DNA from: Capronia americana
Lineage: Eukaryota > Ascomycota > Eurotiomycetes > Chaetothyriales > Herpotrichiellaceae
Direction: 5' to 3'
Length of the DNA: 64,000 nt
NCBI GenBank assembly: GCA_016110215.1
Contig: JADWQD010000001.1
Coordinates: forward strand, 62,001-126,000
The notes beneath the pieces are model-generated. The model ran no database searches. It was not told the DNA's origin and worked only from the letters and a program-made list of their open reading frames with translations. This document shows positions 47,580 through 58,800 of the stretch, piece by piece (position 1 is the first letter of the stretch; each line of letters begins with the position of its first letter). The position numbers and the translations under genes are program-made.

Positions 47580-49957
47580 CACTGCTGTGGTGAAAGGCCG
47601 GCCCGTAAAATCGTGACACCCCCGAGCGAGCGAGCGAGCGACGAGGTCGAAGGCTGACATGTGTGTGGATGTTGGCGGACGAGGCCGGCCAGGGGTCGTT
47701 TTGTTGTCTTAGCAATTTCTCGCGGCTGCTTGGTTATTGTCTTTCGGGTCTAGTAAATGTTCTTGTTTGAGCACTTTCGTCCGTCCTTCAATCGCTCCTG
47801 GAATCAACCCCAAGCGGGAAAAAAATTGGAAAAGAATAGAAAAGATACAGCCTGGCACCCTTCTCTACCGCTGCTCGCATGCCGAGGAATGGGCTCGGAC
47901 ATCCGACAACACCACGACGAGCCACTCCAGCCGGAGTATATCAATCGGCAGCCATCAATCCGCACTCAGCTATCAGCGATCAGCATATCTCGATTGTTCC
48001 CTGGGCTCCATTCTCCACGTTGCCGAACGGAAAGGCGTTGGCGCCCACGTGCTCGAGCTCCCCATCGAGCAAATTGCTCTCAACCTCGCGCCAAAGCCAA
48101 CGACGTGGACGCATATTTATGTGTGGAGTCTCTTGTCTCCAGGCCTTCCAGATCGGTTCTCCACAATCAGACTCCTGCACGAAGGAGGAACCGACCTTAT
48201 CCTCGACTCTCAGCGCTCCCCTGGCTCAATTGGCCAAGACTCCTAGATCACCGCATCACAAGAAGGTCGCGAGCGATACTAGAAAAAGGTGCCAACCGGC
48301 GTCGGAATCTCTGCAGCGAAAATCAAAAAGTCGTCATCACTGATATGGATGTCTTCAGTTCGGACAGACAGAAGAGCAAGGATCTGCGCACGTCCACAAG
48401 CGACATGCTGAATCCGCATCGTTCCTCAGCAGCTTGCATTCGAGAAATTAATATGACTTCCCTGGGATTCCCCGGTCCACGGATCATCACATGCACGAGC
48501 AAGTTTCACGAACTCTGCGGCCCAAAGGCAGCAGACCCACGCACGATTCAGGGTTTGTTCGTCCCATCGCCGGTCGCATCCCCCATGGGGAAGGTCAAGC
48601 TGGGGCGAGACAACCTTTTGTTACGAGAGGAATACAACAGGAGAAGACTCCCCTTCCCCACAATTCGGAACAGGGCTGAGAGTCAAGGTGTGCTTGCTGG
48701 ACACCATCATACCATGAAGCAGTTTCGGTTATGATTTTTATTTTTTTGGGCTTTAAATTTTTTAACTTTTATTTTGGCGGGCAGGCGAACAGAATGCCCT
48801 TGCCGGCTGGTATCGGATATCAGCGGCCCCCCCTCCTCCCCACGCGCGCACACAACAAGTTCTGTGGTTCTTTTGGCATTTTCGCGTGGCAGAAAACTAA
48901 GTACCTATTGTAGTTATTTTATGACCGTAGCAGAGAATCAAGATCACGACATTTTCTTACACAAACGAGTGAGCGAGTGAGCGAGTGAGTGAGCAGCACT
49001 TGATCAGTTATAAAATAATTCTTACAGGATTGTGAATGTGAATGCGTTTGCGTATGCGCAGCGCTGAGCAGCGCACAGCTACATACATACTTAAATTACA
49101 TACATTAACTGTATTGGTGGTACCGAGTTTGTCCTCCCGCGATGCAAAAGGGCGAAACCGTGGCCATGTCCATGTGGCGTTGCAAAAGGCGCAGATCAGA
49201 TTTTCCCAACATGTTCATGTCCATCCCCGTCAGTGTTGGTGTTTGTGGAAGGGCGTAGCGCCGAGAAGGGCCGTGTCAGTGTCCAGGGCTGCTGACGCCC
49301 TGCCTTTCTTTCCCCGCTTCGCGCCGTCCGGAACTGCAAAGGCAACCTAGTACCTCCGAGCCTCCTGTCAGGGCGTCAGATAACGTGGAGTGGGCATTGG
49401 CTGTGCGGACATGAACACCCACCCGCTGTACGAGGTAGGCGGTTCCCAATTGCAATTGCAACTCCATGTCTTTGTAGGGCGTGCGTGCGTGTGTGCGTGT
49501 GCTGTGCGAGTTGGGGGTGAGGAAAGAGTTTGCTTTCCTTTTCCCTGTTCCTTTTCCTTTTTGATTTTTTAAATTTGCCTCCTCGGGCAGAATCTCGAGT
49601 CTCGAGTCTCTAGTCTCTAGTCTCTTATCTCGCCGTCCTGGGTGGATGATAAATGGTTGGCTTGAGTCCTCGTACATACATACGCGTGAACACCATCCCA
49701 TAGATTTCGGATCGGGCAGTTTCTCTATCCCCTCCGTTTCGTCCTATCGGGTTTGCTCATACATAATCTTCATATCTTCGAACGCGCGCCGGAGATTGAG
49801 ATATAGCACCGTACACATCGCACATCGCTTAGGGAAGACGATTTACGAAACACTCGCGGGCTTGTGCACGCTTGGATATCAGGGCAGGGCAGAGCACAGC
49901 AGGGCAGAACGAAAGAGATTTGTGAAACGGAAAGAAAAAAGGAGCGAAGTGGTGACG
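47580..49957. other. Unresolved 2.4-kb region before the acetyltransferase
   Basis: Between 47757 and 48240 all three plus-strand frames are open, and one stays open to 48734. This reflects C-rich, stop-poor sequence more than a clear gene, and no family is recognised. From 48730 the DNA turns T-rich, then contains short GAGT/GAGC repeats (48964-48995) and GTGC-rich runs (49485-49510). An uncharacterised gene with introns, or a non-coding transcript, cannot be excluded. Confidence 0.35.
48964..48995 (+). repeat. Short GAGTGAGC tandem repeat
   Basis: Tandem GAGT and GAGC tetramers run for about 30 bases. A similar GAGC run of about five units lies at 47624-47643. Confidence 0.7.
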
Positions 49958-50737
49958 ATGCTAGTCCAACAACATCCGGTGCCTCTCCCATCATCACCGG
50001 CTCCGGCGCTGGAATATCCCTACAATGCGCACTTGTCCTCGCCATCAAGAGGACAGATCAGACTCCACGTTTCCAACCCACGGACAAACCTGTCTGATAC
50101 TCCGAAGGAGACGAGGCCCTCCTTCACGATCCGACCGGCGACTGTGAGGGACGCGCCGGCAATCGCACATCTTGGGGCGACAGTCTTCTCTACCACTTTC
50201 GGCTTCTCGATTCCTCCGCACGATCTGAAGGCTTTCCTGCAGGAGGCATACACTGTCGAGGCGATCGAGGAGGATATTCTTTGTCCGACGAAGCATGTCT
50301 TCGTAGCTTGCGCGAGAGCGAAGTCGAACGACTCGCGCGACGTATCCGCCCCTTCGAGCGACAAGAAGGATGGCGAGGACAGTGGCAACGATGCCGGTGT
50401 CGATGCCGAAGAAGAAGACGACGAAGTAATCGGCTTTACACAACTCACAGAAGGGACTACCGAGCCGTGCATCTCTCATCTCCGATCAAGTGTTGAGCTC
50501 CAGCGCTTATACGTCTCGACAGCGCACCACGGTCTGGGAGTGGGAAAAGTCCTGGTGCGTGAGATCGAAGCACTCGCCCGGAGCTTAGGGTACAAGACCT
50601 TGTGGTTGGGTGTCTGGGAAGGAAATTTTAAGGCCCAGAGGGTATACGAGGGACTAGGGTTTGCAAAGGTCGGCGACCACGAGTTCAAGATGGGGAAGTG
50701 TATCCAGATGGATTGGATCATGACTAAGGAATTGTGA
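49958..50737 (+). CDS. GNAT-family N-acetyltransferase
   Basis: The protein has 259 residues from MLVQQHPVPL. The GNAT fold starts at ~residue 50 (FTIRPATVRDAPAIAHLGA). The acetyl-CoA loop is QRLYVSTAHHGLGVGKVLV, with HHGLGVGK as the Q/R-x-x-G-x-G/A motif. Motif B is LWLGVWEGNFKAQRVYEGLGF, ending KVGDHEFKMG. It should transfer an acetyl group from acetyl-CoA to an amine; the substrate is unknown. An acidic insert (~residues 135-155, rich in Asp, Glu and Gly) splits strands beta-2 and beta-3. The frame is open for 104 more codons upstream to an ATG at 49646; that extension looks like leader sequence but could be an alternative N-terminus. Confidence 0.9.
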   Translation: MLVQQHPVPLPSSPAPALEYPYNAHLSSPSRGQIRLHVSNPRTNLSDTPKETRPSFTIRPATVRDAPAIAHLGATVFSTTFGFSIPPHDLKAFLQEAYTVEAIEEDILCPTKHVFVACARAKSNDSRDVSAPSSDKKDGEDSGNDAGVDAEEEDDEVIGFTQLTEGTTEPCISHLRSSVELQRLYVSTAHHGLGVGKVLVREIEALARSLGYKTLWLGVWEGNFKAQRVYEGLGFAKVGDHEFKMGKCIQMDWIMTKEL

Positions 50738-51538
50738 AGGGCTCTTTTCGTGGTTTTCTAGACCACAGGTGTTTTGGGGAGTTGTTCGTTCGAGTACCGA
50801 GCGCGGGAGAGCGAGGCAACCTGAAGTTTGCGAACAGACTTATGTGTAAGCTTGATAGCAAAGCCTTTCCAAGGAGGCACTCTGCATTCGGCCTTTTGCA
50901 TCTTCCTAAGTCCATGATGAGATGTAACCTTGATATGAAGCCCCCGGGGCCATTGGAGCGGCCCGCGCGGGTGATTAACGACAGGTGAAGGGTCCTTCTG
51001 AGACTCCGTCATCAAGCTAGAATGCTGAGACCACTTCATGAGCAATAGTAATGTCCCATGAGTGTGAGCCGCCAAGCTGGAGTCTGTGGTAGAAAGAAGA
51101 AAAGGTTTTGCAAGCGCGCTTGGGAAGAAATTTGAAGGGTCAACAAAATGGCAGGGCGGCAATGTTTGCTCTGCAGTAGTTTGATACGGTGGATCATAAA
51201 GTAGTTGATATGTAACAGACTTGCAGACCCGGTGGCCTGGTGCCAGGATAGCTAGCCTCGTAGGCTAAGCAATAAAGCGACGAACTTAAAAAGATGATCG
51301 AAGTAAACGGCGCAGAGGAAATGGTCCCTTGTGGATTTTCCACACAGCTGTTCTCCGTATGGGAGGCCTCGCTCGATAGAAAGCTGATCTCTACAGAACA
51401 GCTAGGGTGGACATTGCGGCATAAAGTATTGTGTCTCGTAGCCTCGTAATCAGATCGTCAGGTGAAACTTTCCAACCATGCCGGCATGATCATATCCTGG
51501 CCAGTTCCTCCTATTTGAAACACATTGTGTGTGGCATC
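50738..51538. other. Convergent intergenic region
   Basis: About 800 bp between the 3' ends of the acetyltransferase gene (+) and the AT-hook gene (-). No gene or repeat is seen. Confidence 0.5.
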
Positions 51539-52879
51539 TCAGTTGGGACATTTCTTGCAAAACCACCTGTACCTGCCATCCGCTCCTGGCACATCGTGCA
51601 ATTTCTCATCAAGCAAGTCCTCCATGATGACTCTGCGCAACGTCTCCTGGTCCTCCTGGTATTCAACGCCAGTCTTACGGGTCCTGAACAAACACACTTC
51701 ATTCACGTCCACCGTCTTGCTTCCTTGCCCTACTCCTCCAGGAACCGTAATGGTATGCTCTGACTCCTCGACGAGACACAGTCCTTGGAACGGCGACCCC
51801 TTCCGCAAGGCCTTGAATGCCACTTTCGCAGCTGCGGCCTTTACCATCTCGGCCTTCTTGTACATCGCTTGGACATCAGCCGTCACACCGTGGCTGTGGA
51901 GGTACATCTGTAGCGTGAACAGATTCATGTGGGCTGGTCGGCTGACCTCGAAACGGATGGTGATGGTGCGGAGGCCGAGGAAAGCCGGGGATTGAAGGAC
52001 CATGCTGTGTAAGGATGAAGCAAGCTCCCGACTGCTAATGTCACACTCCTTCGCCGTCCCGGTTCTGAGAATTGAGATGTGCTTGATTCTTCGTGCAGTG
52101 GCTGGTCGAAGGCCTTGGATGCCCGTGGGCAAGAAGAAATCTGTCGCACTCTGGGCCATGAAGTTGTTCTCGCCGTAGAGGATTGGCCTGCATTCGTTGT
52201 AGACCAGAGGGTGCGCCAGAAGTATGTTGGCTTGCAGTTCGGGATTCAGCTCGCTGAAGGTGAGGCTGGACTGTGGATTGGGGAAAGTGATTGTTCGGGA
52301 GGACGGGACAAGGAGGTAGCTGTAGATGAGCTTCCGGGCATCGAGCGGCGCCTGGAGGAAGTCAATCTCAAGAAGAGGACCTCTTTCGCTATTCGGAGCG
52401 GCGTTTGGGAGTCGGTCGGAAGGGCTGTCGTCATCCAGGAGTCGCTGTGCGTGTTCCTTCAACCGACACAACTCAGCGTTGAAGCGCTCTTCTGTGATCA
52501 TCTCCAGACTGTTGCTACGAACCGCTCGTCGCTGGTCAGCAATTGCCAATGTAGGGCTCAGTTGAAGTGTATGATCCTGCGCTTCTCTCTCTTGATCCTC
52601 GTCCCACTTCCGCTTGTTTGGCAACTGAACAGAGGCAGTCTCCTTGCGCGAAGGTGTCTTGCTTTTGTCGTCGTCACATCCATGATAGGGACAGAGCGTA
52701 TCGCCGATGTCGACGCCGGTTTTGTAGGTACACAGGCATTTCTTGCTGGGATTGTATCGGAGGGTCATCCACGGGTCGAGGAGCGTGTTAGCGTCGTAAG
52801 TGACGAGACCAGGAAGGGGCGGACGTCCGTCCTTGCGAGGCCTGCCACGAGGTCTTTTCGGGACAACTGGAGTAGACAT
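51539..52879 (-). CDS. AT-hook protein with F-box-like region, function unknown
   Basis: This 446-residue protein starts MSTPVVPKRPRGRPRKDGR; the PRGRPRK core is a canonical AT-hook for the minor groove of AT-rich DNA. A small Cys cluster follows (KKCLCTYKTG, TLCPYHGC), possibly metal-binding. Residues ~190-215 (DFLQAPLDARKLIYSYLL) resemble the F-box-like start common in fungal proteins, with the usual downstream pattern of predicted strands and an LYGENNF block. The frame is open upstream to 53020, but those residues are Cys- and Met-rich and not protein-like, so the ATG next to the AT-hook is preferred. Nuclear or chromatin function is inferred from the AT-hook only. Confidence 0.75.
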   Translation of the reverse strand: MSTPVVPKRPRGRPRKDGRPPLPGLVTYDANTLLDPWMTLRYNPSKKCLCTYKTGVDIGDTLCPYHGCDDDKSKTPSRKETASVQLPNKRKWDEDQEREAQDHTLQLSPTLAIADQRRAVRSNSLEMITEERFNAELCRLKEHAQRLLDDDSPSDRLPNAAPNSERGPLLEIDFLQAPLDARKLIYSYLLVPSSRTITFPNPQSSLTFSELNPELQANILLAHPLVYNECRPILYGENNFMAQSATDFFLPTGIQGLRPATARRIKHISILRTGTAKECDISSRELASSLHSMVLQSPAFLGLRTITIRFEVSRPAHMNLFTLQMYLHSHGVTADVQAMYKKAEMVKAAAAKVAFKALRKGSPFQGLCLVEESEHTITVPGGVGQGSKTVDVNEVCLFRTRKTGVEYQEDQETLRRVIMEDLLDEKLHDVPGADGRYRWFCKKCPN

Positions 52880-54103
52880 AATGGACGGACGGGACAGATT
52901 CTCTTGCATAAACAATGACAATACGCATGTAGAAGAAAGCGTGGCGACGATGTGCAAATCGAAACAGGCACGAATTGGAAAAGACATCAACATTCTGACG
53001 GTGCGGCACATCGATAACACGATAACGGTGCCTGCGGTGAAGCCGTCGTCCTCCTGCGAGACTCTGGATGCCCCCCAGCCCGGAAAAACTCACCAGAACT
53101 TCGGCTTCACGACCTCCGACATGACTATTCTCCTGTGAAGCACCAAGACAGCCTCCTGGTTCTCTCATAGGGGCCATAGGAGGGCGCTCTATTGCTAACC
53201 TTGGCTGCATCGTCCAAAGAAGATGCCATATCGGAGAAGACATGCTAAGGTCCAGCATTACAGTCGCCAGGCATCGCTGCAGGGCTTTTCGAACGTCGTA
53301 TGTGATGGACGCGCCGTAGTCGTGTGCAAGTGCCATGACATACTTACAAATGAACGGCCTCATCCGACAGGGTTGATTTCGGTTAAGTCATTCGGCCCAT
53401 CCTTTCTCTCGACATACCAGGGTGTTCGTGCCGCATGAGGGAGTCACATCTCCGCAACAAGCTCCATGTCAGTATTGGGTTCGGTTCCGTCGACAAGGAT
53501 GGCTTTTCAATGACCATGGAACAAGGCTCGTCTCAGCAAGGCAAAATAGGGTCCAGTCTGTTTCTGTCGTCAATTGTACCGACACTACCGGCATCAGCAT
53601 CGTGGGTGAGCTGCTCAGTCTCACGGGGTAAAGATTGGCAGCATAAAGGTCAGCGAACAGTCCATTTGAATCCCAATCAGAGTTTTCTTTCATTGCGTTT
53701 TGAAGGCAGAACACGCGCTGCAGACTGTCTGAAGTCCAGATATAATTTTGCGGGTCATCGTGCCTTCGCTTTGTCATCGCCTAAGGTGATGCACCGTGAA
53801 TGTCTCCTGATCGAGATGCTCCAGGTTGACTGATTCACTGGCAAAATAGATGCGATGAGCCTGTCGCTCTGGCGCCGGCTGCTCGTCGTCTTATACCAAC
53901 ACAGCCGTAGCCCGGATGATGCGCAGTCTCCCAACTGATACTGAACCCGCAGCTATCAATGTTGTTCAAGAAATCAAGGAGAAACCATACATATAAATAC
54001 GTAATCCTATATATGGTCGACTGGGGGATAATGGACGAAGTCAGATTTTGATTTTGCTTGGAATGCCGCCATAGCCTCCGGAGTTGCTCGCCTGTCAAAC
54101 CCC

Positions 54104-54158
54104 CAGCAAATCAGAGCGCAGGCAAAGTCGAACCATCTCTCACGTGACTGCACGTGAC
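54104..54158 (+). promoter_or_regulatory. Promoter module, copy 1 (CAGCAAATCAGAGC + CACGTG pair)
   Basis: CAGCAAATCAGAGC (54104-54117) is followed by AGGCAAAGT and TCACGTGAC (54140-54148), then a second CACGTGAC (54151-54158). TCACGTGAC is an E-box of the Cbf1/centromere-binding or Rtg/USF type. Confidence 0.55.
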
Positions 54159-54391
54159 CGCATCACCCTGCTCTTGTGAGTCAATTCGGAGGACATGATG
54201 AATTCAAAGGGGTCATTGGTGACGCCTGGCTATATCTAGGTAGTTACGGAGGCCTATAGTAATATTACAAGCGGGTCCCGAACGCGCATACGCCCCGTAA
54301 TGCCCTGGCGGCGTCCTTACTGTGTACAGACCCCCGGGTAACCTTCCCGGTCACATTTTCCAGTTTCATCATAGCGTATGGAGTTCTCGCT

Positions 54392-54435
54392 CAGCAAATC
54401 AGAGCAGAGGCAAAGTTAATCATCATTCACGTGAC
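54392..54435 (+). promoter_or_regulatory. Promoter module, copy 2 (CAGCAAATCAGAGC + CACGTG)
   Basis: This is a near copy of the module 288 bp upstream: CAGCAAATCAGAGC, AGGCAAAGT, then TCACGTGAC at 54427-54435. It ends ~125 bp before the SDHC start. Similarity also extends leftward through GGAGTT-CTCGC. Confidence 0.6.
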
Positions 54436-54561
54436 TGCCAAGCGCCCTGTTCCGCGGTTCCCCCAATGCTCCGATCCGGACCTCTCGACATCATGAGCCT
54501 TTGAAGCTTCCATCGACCAGCTCAACTGCCACTCCGACAACGACTCCTTGCCGCAGCAGCC

Positions 54562-55572
54562 ATGTCGGCCAATATGTTCTCTCGCAGGGCACTGCAGCTG
54601 ACACAACGGCGACGTAAGTCCTCCCACCAACGTCCCGGATCAAAATGTAGAACCAACCTCTAACCGCGAAACAAGTCCTCGCGGCCAACCCCTCCACATT
54701 GGCAAAGACACCTCTGTCGAGATTATCGGCCCCGGCAGCCATTGCGACCAGTCAGAATGTACAGATCAGGTCAGTTCTCAGGTCCCCTGCGAACGTGATG
54801 CAGTCTGGGCGGGAAGGAGTATTGCAAAGGAAGACAACCGAAGGAGATGCAGGGAAATGTTCCGGCTCCGCTTAATGAGCTAGATGAGCATCCTAGCCGG
54901 GGGAATACAAACAGACCTCGCGCCAGAAGAAGAAGAGGAGGAAAAGGGCATGCATGATGGCTATAGAGCAGGCCTTTGTCTGCTGAACACTTCTCCTCCT
55001 CCCTCGGTGACTATCACCCAAGTTTCAACACCTACATGCTAACCCTTTCTCCGCCCCCCAGACCAGCAACAACATCCACAGTCTCGCAATCCACGGGGCA
55101 AGAGATCCTCGCAAACCAACGCCTCCACCGCCCGGTGAGTTCTACATCCTCATCCCTCTCCCCCAAAAGAAGTTAATCCATCCGATCTAATACAATCACA
55201 CTCCAGATCTCACCCCACCTCTCCATCTACCGCCCCCAAATCACCTGGTACGGCTCGGCCCTGAACCGAATCACGGGCGCCACCCTCTCCAGTGGCATCT
55301 ACCTCTTCGGCGCTGCCTACCTCGTCGCCCCGCTTTTCGGGTGGCATCTCGAGAGCGCGTCCTTAGCCGCAAGTTTCGCCGCCTGGCCGATCTTCGCGAA
55401 GGTGCTGTTCAAAGGCGCGGTGGCCTTTCCGTTTACGTATCATGGATTAAACGGCATTAGGCATTTAGTCTGGGACACGGGCGCCAGTCTGACGAATAAG
55501 CAAGTTATCTACACGGGCTGGACGGTGGTCGGGCTGAGTGTGGTGAGTGCGTTAGGGTTGACATTTATGTGA
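54562..55572 (+). CDS. SDHC: Succinate dehydrogenase cytochrome b560 subunit (SDHC/Sdh3)
   Basis: Exons are 54562-54613, 54676-54769, 55062-55134 and 55207-55572, giving 194 residues in phase. The N-terminal ~60 residues are Arg/Ser/Ala-rich without acidic residues, as in a mitochondrial presequence. The mature part has the conserved RLHRPISPHLSIYRPQITW, whose Ser/His region helps form the ubiquinone and carboxamide site, and SALNRITGATLSSGIYLFG. Three membrane helices follow; the haem-b ligand lies in FTYHGLNGIRHLVWD. It anchors complex II in the inner mitochondrial membrane and passes electrons to ubiquinone. The second intron is 292 bp, much longer than others here. The start is supported by the presequence. 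Confidence 0.94.
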
Positions 55573-55858
55573 ACGAGGCGGAAAGGCAGGTGGTGGAAGG
55601 ATGGTGTGCATGAGTAGAAGGGTGTACGTGATCAAGCTGCAGCGCACAAAATTCGAGCTACAATTGAATCTGTGAAACAGAGGCATCCATGCCAGGATAT
55701 TATGCATTATGTGGTATGTGTCTGCTAATACTAAAGCTCGTCTCAAGCTTATCGATGTTCTGCTTGGGCATGGGAGCAGTCGATATTGTTGTGCCTCCTG
55801 CCAATGGCCGTGAAACGATGCTGATGAGAATGGTGGTGAATGGCTGCACCAAGCTCGG

Positions 55859-58800
55859 TTAATCAACATAAGTAACTCCATCCCTGAGTTCATGCACGAC
55901 GCTGCCGCTCCTCCTTCGATCATCGTCGACGTACTTGGTCCCGTCGCGCAACTCGTGCACCAAACTAGGGGACTTCTTATGTTTCTGTCTGGCGCTTCTT
56001 CGTGGGGTGAAAGCTCTGCCAGGCTCTGACGCCGCTATGGACACGGTCGATTGTCTGCGGTGGTTGGTTGCATCCGTCAGAGGAGCGCTCTTCTCGCGCG
56101 CATAATCTATCATGTTCACGTCTTCGTCGCCTCCATTGCCAATGTGGTCAGTTCTGTTGGCCTTGCGCCTGCTGGTCCTCTGGGCAAGCCGGACATCGAG
56201 TTCGCCTTCTTTGGCATCATCGTCATCCAGGTCCGCTCCACGTCCGTTAGCGGATGCTTCGGAAACAACATGTGCCGCTTCCTCATCGGCGGTGTCTTCC
56301 GTCGCGTCAACGTCGTCTCCGTTAGCAAACGAGGCATAGAAATTCTCCACTGCATTCTCGTTGCCGAAATCGCTAGTCATGTTGGCGATCCGGCGACCGC
56401 TTGCAGGTTGCGCTTTCGGGCGAGGTTGCCCGTAGTCTTTGAGTCCGGGGGACCTGCTTCGCAATTCGCTGGAACCGATTCCAGTGTCCTGATCATCGTC
56501 TGTCAAACTGCTTGGAGAAAACTGTCCCTCGCCACCTGAATTCCACCAGCTGAAGAGAAGCTTGACTCGGCTGGTTTCGGCGGGACCGTATTCAATGGGA
56601 GGACCTGAAATGATCACATCCGACCAACTCATAGTTGAGTTGGGCTTCGCCTGAAAGACTGCCCAAGATGATGTCTCCGTGCTCAATAACATGAACTTTC
56701 TCTCAGAAGTTTGGACCTTGAAGTTCCGAAGGATGACAACGTCGCCGCCGCTGGTTGTAGGAATTGCATTCATGGCATGTCGGAAGATCTGGGCAGGTAC
56801 CGCTGCATGCCGGTCAGAGGAGAGTGAAGGATCAGCTAAGCGTAAGGTAGTATGGTAGTCTTTCGGCCCTGATTTCGACCTTTGCGGCGGCGACGAGGAT
56901 TGTGCGCAGGCAGCGATGATGTCAACAACCTGGCCGAAGTGCTCATGCAGAGAACTCAGGTGCGCATAATATGCGAGAGGTGTTGTGGTGCCTGTCTGTC
57001 TACGGGAAGCCGGTCTTTTTGCCTGGAGATTGGGAGAGACAGGAGTGATGTCAATGCCATTCTGCTCTACCTCTTGCAACACTGGGGATAGCACGGATGT
57101 CTTCCCCCTGTCTTGCACGGGGGACGATTGTAAACTGCTCCGATCTGGCGACGTAGGCCGAATATTCTCTTTGCGAATTGGCGATGAAGACGGCGCTGGA
57201 GCCGGTTTACGAGGCGTAAAATACGGACTGGAGATGTTGCTAGCCATCTTGGACTTTCTTGCCGAGAGGCGTTGGGAGATTCGACGAGGTGTGACTGTGT
57301 CGGGTTGCAGACCGGGAGTCATGGAATCCATCACAGGAGTTGCGCTTGCCGCCAGCTCTTTAACAGGCTCCTCCTCATCGTCCGCGACAACTTCCGGCGT
57401 CTTCTCTCGCGCGTCTTGGGCAGGCGCCTCTCGGAGAGGGCTCGTTGATTCCTTCTCTTGGAGCTGCCCTCTCAGCTCTTCGATGACCTGCGCGGTTACC
57501 TCTTCTTGTTGCGTGGAATCGGTATCTTCAGACTCCTGTGCACTTTCCTCGTGTTTGTCTTGCGTGACCACTTCCTCGGTGACTTTCTCTTCTGTAGCTT
57601 CTTCCTGCGTATGTTGAGGTGTGGGAAGAGTAATGTCAATCACTTCTGTCGCTTCGGTCTGCTGGAGACGAGTCTCTGCTTCAGGCGACGGTTGATACAG
57701 TTGCGATTGATCCGGTGTTGGCAGTTGCGCTTGAGCTTCGTCGCTCTTCGAGGACCCTGTCTGACTGATAACGTCCTTCTGTTGATCTTCCAGACTGGTA
57801 GGCTGCGTCGGAGGGAATGGGCCCGCTCTCTCGGCCGCGTCGAATTTAACTGTCTCGTAGGTCTGTGGTGTGGCCTCTTCTGCCACACCCGCGGACGACT
57901 CAATCCGGCCTGCTCCATGGACTAAAATGCAGGTTGGTGGCGCCTCGACTTCGGGAGACACCACTCTCTGCGGCGCCCCTTGTGCCGACTCGGCTTCGGC
58001 GGTCGGCCGCTGCACACTTTCTGCGGTTGCGGCGATTTGAGCTAGATGATGTATGTAGTCCGCAAAAGGCTCCTGGACGTCAAGACTGCCATCCGAAGAC
58101 CGAGGTCGTGTGCGATAGTCCGATGAGCGACGACTAGAGGTACTGGAGCTTGTTTGACGGCCTCGATTTTGCCTGAACGGAGATTGTGACTCGGGATAGG
58201 TAACTGGTGAGTGCGTTTCGAGAACAGAGATCGAAGTCTTCTCTTGCCGAATGTCTATGGCTACACTCTCAGGCACACTCTGTTGCAAAGGGGAGTTCGA
58301 GGAGACGGGAACATTGCCCACATCACTTGATACGAAGCCATTCGAGGGGCCGGTGTTTGCAACTGGGGACATTTGCAGAAACTGTTCGAGGACATCCAGC
58401 GGGCTCTTTGGAGGTTCGACTGAAGACCGACTAGTCTCAGACCCATTTGGCGGTGGCATATCAGCAGGTGCTCCATACATATCGTCATCCTCGTCCTCGA
58501 CCATCTTATGTGGGCTAGAGGGTTGAGCAGCGATCTCTGAAGGCATCTCGTCATCGGACCGAAGGCGCTCTTCGTCGATCTTAGACTCCAAAGCCGACAG
58601 CCACTGTGGTTCCTGGTATCCGGCGGCGCTCGTGCTAACGGGATTCTCCCTATCTATCGTAACTTCATCAATGGTCTCCATGTGCTCCGGATGCCCAACA
58701 CGCTCGACGTCGATATCTTCCGGCGGTTTTTGGAGAGTGGATACTTCTTCTACCACCATCAGCGAGCCCTCAGACCCGGTCGACGCAGCATCAAGTTCGT

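Larger units (their letters stand above)
52880..54561. promoter_or_regulatory. Divergent region upstream of SDHC and the AT-hook gene
   Basis: No gene is supported. The right half carries the duplicated CACGTG module annotated below and likely forms the SDHC promoter. Confidence 0.5.

Noticed and set aside
52079..52918. 279-codon plus-strand frame
   Set aside because: Antisense to the AT-hook protein, which has a convincing start and composition.
56985..57617. 210-codon plus-strand frame rich in Ser and Cys
   Set aside because: Antisense shadow of the disordered linker of the telomere protein.
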